Of a stretch of DNA of 64,000 bases, positions 60,761 through 64,000 are shown piece by piece. The notes beneath the pieces were generated by a model. The model saw only the letters and a program-made list of their open reading frames with translations. It ran no database searches and had not been told where the DNA came from. Location of the stretch: positions 620,001-684,000 of the forward strand of contig NZ_CP139195.1 in assembly GCF_034057115.1 (NCBI RefSeq). Reading direction: 5' to 3'. This stretch comes from Pseudomonas sp. AN-1 (lineage in GTDB: Bacteria; Pseudomonadota; Gammaproteobacteria; Pseudomonadales; Pseudomonadaceae). The translations under genes and the position numbers were made by a program. How positions within the stretch are numbered: position 1 is the first letter of the stretch; every line of letters begins with the position of its first letter.

Positions 60761-62131
60761 TCAGCGGCCCGCCTGGCGCAGCATGTCGGTGGTGTACATG
60801 AAGGGCTTCAGCCGGCCGCCGTTGAGCCGCGGCGCGGCGATCTCGTTGGTCAGGCGGTCGGCGAGGTAGGCCCCGGACATCAGGTCGTGGTAGACCGTGA
60901 CCCCGGCGTGGAACACCCGGGCGTCATAGGCGTAGAAGGTGTTCATGAAGTTGGTGCGCCACAGCTGGCCGCGCGCGTCGTAGTTGTCGGCCATCACCGC
61001 CTGCCAGCTGTCCTCCTCGATGTACAGCACGCGCTTGGCGTAGCGGTGGCGATAGCCTTCCTTGAGGGTGGCTTCCAGCACCCAGACGCGGTGCGGCTCG
61101 TAGCGCATGACACTCGGGTCGATGCTGCCGGCCTTGAGCAGGTCGGCGTACTTCACCCCCTCCGCTTCCAGTCGGTAGCCGTTGTAGGGGATGTACAGCT
61201 CGCGCTTGCCGACCAGCTTCCAGTCGTAGCGCTCGGGCGAGCCGTTGAACAGGCGGTCGTCGTCGATGGTGCGGAAACCGCCCACGCCCAGCGGCATGTC
61301 GAAGCCGAAGCCGGGGGACTGGCGCACGCGGCGGGCGCCGGGGTTGTACTGCCAGCTGGTCTGAGGGTTGGTCAGCTCGTTGAAGTAGGTGTAGGTCATC
61401 GACGCCTCGCCCTTCTGGCGTTCGGGCTTGAGCACGGTTGCCCGCGAGTAGGCGAAGATCCCCGTGGTCGGCTGGCCGAGATCCTCCTGACCGCCGGTCT
61501 TGTCGAGGATCTCGTAGCGCATCTGGCCCCAGGCCGCCTTGCCGTCCGGATAGACCACCGCCTGGTCGTACACCGCATCCTCCTCGAGGACGTAGGCCGG
61601 CAGCAGCATGTTGCGCAGCAGTTCGTCGCCGTTCTGCGGGATCGGGAACGGCGTGCCGCCCTTGAGGGCCTTCACCCCCATGTTGCCGTCCTCCAGCTCG
61701 GCAACGAGGGCGTTCTTGCGGGTGATGTCGCAGCGAATGTCGTCGAGGCGGAAATCACGGTGGCTGGGGTAGACGGGGATGGCGAAGGTCTGCGGATACT
61801 TGCGCAGCAGCGCCTTCTGGCCGTCGGACAGGCGCTGCTCGTACTGCTCCATGTTCTGCGCGGTGATGGTGTACAGCGGCTGCTCGGAAGCGTAGGGATC
61901 GGGGTGGCGCGCCCCTACGCCGGCGAACTGGATGCCGGGCGGGGTGCCCAGCCATTTGCCAGAGAAGGCCGGGATGGAGCCGTCGGCGTTGGCGGCCTGC
62001 TCGGCGCCGAAGCAGGTCAGCTCGTTGCCGAGTTTCTGTGCCTCATCGCCGGGGATCTTGGCCCAGCTACCCTGGGCGATCAGCATCAGCAGTGCTGCCA
62101 GCGGCAGGCTGCTACGAAACGGGATATTCAT
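60761..62131 (-). CDS. DUF1329 family exported protein (copy 3)
   Basis: 456 residues. The signal peptide ends GSWAK, then IPGDEAQKLGNELTCFGAEQAANADGSIPAFSGKW. The SYNDROME of family blocks is retained (GKRELYIPYNGY, EPHRVWVLEATLKEG). It is more diverged than copies 1 and 2: DTPDF is replaced by PGFGFDMPLGVGGF. Gene order here is DUF1329 before DUF1302, the reverse of the left-hand operon. The leader has ACAACAAGAACAAG. Confidence 0.85.
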   Translation of the reverse strand: MNIPFRSSLPLAALLMLIAQGSWAKIPGDEAQKLGNELTCFGAEQAANADGSIPAFSGKWLGTPPGIQFAGVGARHPDPYASEQPLYTITAQNMEQYEQRLSDGQKALLRKYPQTFAIPVYPSHRDFRLDDIRCDITRKNALVAELEDGNMGVKALKGGTPFPIPQNGDELLRNMLLPAYVLEEDAVYDQAVVYPDGKAAWGQMRYEILDKTGGQEDLGQPTTGIFAYSRATVLKPERQKGEASMTYTYFNELTNPQTSWQYNPGARRVRQSPGFGFDMPLGVGGFRTIDDDRLFNGSPERYDWKLVGKRELYIPYNGYRLEAEGVKYADLLKAGSIDPSVMRYEPHRVWVLEATLKEGYRHRYAKRVLYIEEDSWQAVMADNYDARGQLWRTNFMNTFYAYDARVFHAGVTVYHDLMSGAYLADRLTNEIAAPRLNGGRLKPFMYTTDMLRQAGR

Positions 62132-62162
62132 GGCTTGCCTCTTGTTCTTGTTGTGCACCAGG

Positions 62163-62182
62163 CCGCTCCCGACGGGGAGCGG
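62163..62182. terminator. Hairpin between saccharopine-dehydrogenase-like and DUF1329 genes
   Basis: CCGCTCCC-GACG-GGGAGCGG is an 8-bp perfect stem in the 83-nt gap. No U-tract follows on the minus strand, so it may attenuate or protect rather than terminate. Confidence 0.4.
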
Positions 62183-62214
62183 TCCGTTCGTCATCGTTTC
62201 CGGTAGCACGCCGC

Positions 62215-63405
62215 TCAGGCGTGCTCGTGGCGCTTGACCTTGGTTTCGGTGGTGATGAAAGTGGCGCCGGTCGCGCAGGCGTAGGCGTGCACGTAGGCCT
62301 CGGCATCCAGGCAGACCTCCGGCGCCAGCAGGCCCTGCCCGCACACCTGGCCGTCCAGCCAGGCCTCGATGGCCAGGCGCGCGCAGGTCGGGGTCGGGTC
62401 GGAGGTGCTGTCCGCGGTCTCCTCGACCGGCAGATCGAGGTGCTGCTCCAGCACCGAGCAGACTTCGGCGCCATCGCGCTCACCGATCACCTCCACGCGG
62501 AAGACCACGGCCCAGGGCTCGGCGGAGAGGTCGACGCTCATGCTCTTGAGGCCGGCCTCGCTGGTCAGGTGGTGGGTGAGGAACTTCAGCGGCGAGATGC
62601 CCAGCCCCTCGATCACCTCGGGGCTGCCCAGGCCCAGGTCGATCAGCTTGCGCCAGATTTCCGAGCCGGCTTCGGGGAAGAAGCCGATGCGGTTGGTCAC
62701 CTGCTCCAGGCCCTTGACGAAGTGCGGCAGGGTGACGGTTTCGCCATGGCCGATGAAGAACGACGGGTAGGCCTTGAACGGCGCGGAATACGGCACCTCG
62801 AGTCGACCGCCCCAGCCCGGCATCTTGCGGTACTCGCCGTCGACGAACTGCACCACCTCGCCGGCGGTGATATGCATCATGTGGTCGACCACCGCGGGCG
62901 ACAGCAGGCCCGGCAGGAAGGGCACGGCGGTGGCCAGGTGGATCTCGCGCACCTTGTCGAGGCGGTCGGCGAGCAGGCGGGCCATGACGTTGGTCAGCCC
63001 CGGCGTCGAGCCGCAACCGATGATCAGGCGGATCCCCGCCTCCAGCGCGCGCTGCTGCCAGGACGGATCGAGGAACAGCTGTTCGGCCACGTCGTGGTCG
63101 TCGTTGATGTCGATGTAGTCGACCCGCGCGCGCAGCGCGGCCTCGATGACCGGCACGGCGCTGCGGTAGAACGGGCCCACGGCGTTGAACACCAGATCGA
63201 CGCCGTCGAGCAGCTCGTCCAGACAGGCGGGATCGAGCACATCGGCACGCACGCCGCGAACCCGCGGGCCCAGCTCGGCGGCGAGCTTCTCGGCAACGGC
63301 GAGATTGAGGTCGCCGACCACGCACTCCAGCTCGGGGTGGCGCGGGACCAGCTGCCGCGCCACGTTGGCGCCCACGTTGCCGCAGCCCAATAGCAAGACT
63401 TTCAT
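62215..63405 (-). CDS. Saccharopine dehydrogenase-like NAD(P)-binding protein
   Basis: 396 residues. VLLLGCGNVGANVARQLVPRHPELECVVGDLNL is the Rossmann start of the family, and VFNAVGPFYRSAVPVIEAALRARVDYIDINDD is its hallmark block. Enzymes of this group reduce imines or enoyl bonds (lysine metabolism, trans-acting enoyl reductases). Start at MKVLLLGCGNVG; AAGGAAAC lies upstream. Located between a flavoprotein oxidase-like gene and DUF1329 in one probable operon; substrate unknown. Confidence 0.83.
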   Translation of the reverse strand: MKVLLLGCGNVGANVARQLVPRHPELECVVGDLNLAVAEKLAAELGPRVRGVRADVLDPACLDELLDGVDLVFNAVGPFYRSAVPVIEAALRARVDYIDINDDHDVAEQLFLDPSWQQRALEAGIRLIIGCGSTPGLTNVMARLLADRLDKVREIHLATAVPFLPGLLSPAVVDHMMHITAGEVVQFVDGEYRKMPGWGGRLEVPYSAPFKAYPSFFIGHGETVTLPHFVKGLEQVTNRIGFFPEAGSEIWRKLIDLGLGSPEVIEGLGISPLKFLTHHLTSEAGLKSMSVDLSAEPWAVVFRVEVIGERDGAEVCSVLEQHLDLPVEETADSTSDPTPTCARLAIEAWLDGQVCGQGLLAPEVCLDAEAYVHAYACATGATFITTETKVKRHEHA

Positions 63406-63471
63406 GCTTGTTTCCTTCTTTTTCTGGTTGTCGTTCTTCTGCAAGGCATTCGCTGCGCGGGCACTGCCCGC

Positions 63472-64000
63472 TCAGACGAGGTTGAACTTGTCGGCCCAGC
63501 GCGCCGCCGGGATCAGCACGCGGCGGATCTTGGTTTCGAACAGGCCGGGGAACTGCACGGCCCTGGGGGTTTCCAGCGGCAGCAGGCAGTTGGCCAGGCG
63601 GCCGGCGATCAGCGCGTCGGCCAGATTGACGCCCATCATCGGGCCGAGGACGTTGCCCCAGGAGCCGAAGTTGTTGAGGGCCAGCACACCGTCGGCGACC
63701 TGGTACAGCTTCGGGTAACAGGCGTCGTAGACCGACGACGAGTTGGCAGTCATGCCGGTCCAGTAGGACTCCAGCTCGATGCGCGTGTCGCCGAGCTGCG
63801 GGTAGGTGCGCCGCAGGTAGCGCAGGAAGTAGGCGAAATGATCCTCCGCCCGCTGCGCGCGGCCGGCGGCCGGAATGGTCGCGGTGACGAGCCGATGGCG
63901 ACCGTCGATGACCAGGGGATACAGCCCCGCCGGATACTGCATGAGGGCGACCCGGGCCGGATTGATGATCTCCAGGGCCGCCTGGGACAGCGGCCGGGTC
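63472..64000 (-). CDS. FAD-dependent amine/keto-acid oxidoreductase (5' truncated by window edge)
   Basis: The frame is open beyond base 64000, so only the C-terminal 175 or so residues are seen. TRIELESYWTGMTANSSSVYDACYPKLYQVADGVLALNNFGSWGNVLGPMMG is the C-terminal block of DadA/GlpO-like flavoproteins, where the conserved glycine-rich turn closes the FAD site. It is the first visible gene of the saccharopine-DUF1329-DUF1302 string. The true start lies outside the window. Confidence 0.8.
   Translation of the reverse strand, partial: TRPLSQAALEIINPARVALMQYPAGLYPLVIDGRHRLVTATIPAAGRAQRAEDHFAYFLRYLRRTYPQLGDTRIELESYWTGMTANSSSVYDACYPKLYQVADGVLALNNFGSWGNVLGPMMGVNLADALIAGRLANCLLPLETPRAVQFPGLFETKIRRVLIPAARWADKFNLV

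Overview
The window is a high-GC chromosomal segment that looks like Pseudomonadaceae (Pseudomonas, Stutzerimonas or Azotobacter type). The reasons are the dmp-type phenol hydroxylase and meta-cleavage genes with a DmpR-like sigma-54 activator, the ETF and pntAA-pntAB-pntB genes, AACAACAA-type CA motifs in the leaders of catabolic genes, and short REP-like intergenic palindromes. No tRNA, rRNA, CRISPR array or intact insertion sequence was seen. All calls come from reading the sequence; no database search was run.

Layout. 1-1242: 3' end of an RND efflux permease. 1329-10121 (minus strand): the lower meta-cleavage pathway, dmpC-E-H-I-F-G, then an atypical SDR, a two-repeat tautomerase, a DmpQ-like ferredoxin, a flavodoxin-fold quinone oxidoreductase and an SDR. 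10122-15810: an accessory islet with an AT-rich HEPN-like gene, a small lipase, a Phd/RelE toxin-antitoxin pair, HipBA with an array of operator-like palindromes, and a GFA-family protein. 16015-21882 (minus): catechol 2,3-dioxygenase plus the multicomponent phenol hydroxylase (dmpB-K-L-M-N-O-P), with a complete sigma-54 control region upstream and a strong terminator downstream. 22271-24427: a hotdog thioesterase and the DmpR-like regulator. 24618-34317: a DUF1302-DUF1329-YCF48-MMPL envelope operon, a second DUF1329 gene and a BenM/CatM-type LysR regulator. 34324-41475: arsenosugar-type genes (arsS and two glycosyltransferases), a VTT-disulfide-reductase fusion, an NDH-2-like flavoprotein and a ferric-reductase-like protein. 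41533-47127: transhydrogenase, enoyl-CoA hydratase and ETF. 47416-64000: a second catabolic region with a LuxR-type regulator, five SDRs, an esterase, a flavin reductase and an LLM monooxygenase, a meta-cleavage-type hydrolase, a ketosteroid-isomerase-like protein, another DUF1302/DUF1329 pair, a saccharopine-dehydrogenase-like protein and a partial FAD oxidoreductase.

How it works together. Phenol is hydroxylated (dmpK-P) and ring-cleaved (dmpB) under sigma-54/DmpR control. The semialdehyde is then taken to pyruvate and acetyl-CoA by dmpC, I, H, E, G and F. No dmpD lies in the lower operon, so only the dehydrogenase branch is encoded there. The lower operon appears to have its own control: a 40-bp LysR-type element is found upstream of dmpC, upstream of the DUF1302 operon and next to the lysR gene, always with the same 22-bp internal spacing. 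This suggests that ring-fission product catabolism and an envelope transport module are co-regulated. In the right-hand region a GTCC-N4-GGAC palindrome recurs in four promoter regions, including that of the LuxR-type regulator itself. This defines a probable regulon for a pathway acting on a cyclic, possibly steroid- or terpenoid-like, compound.
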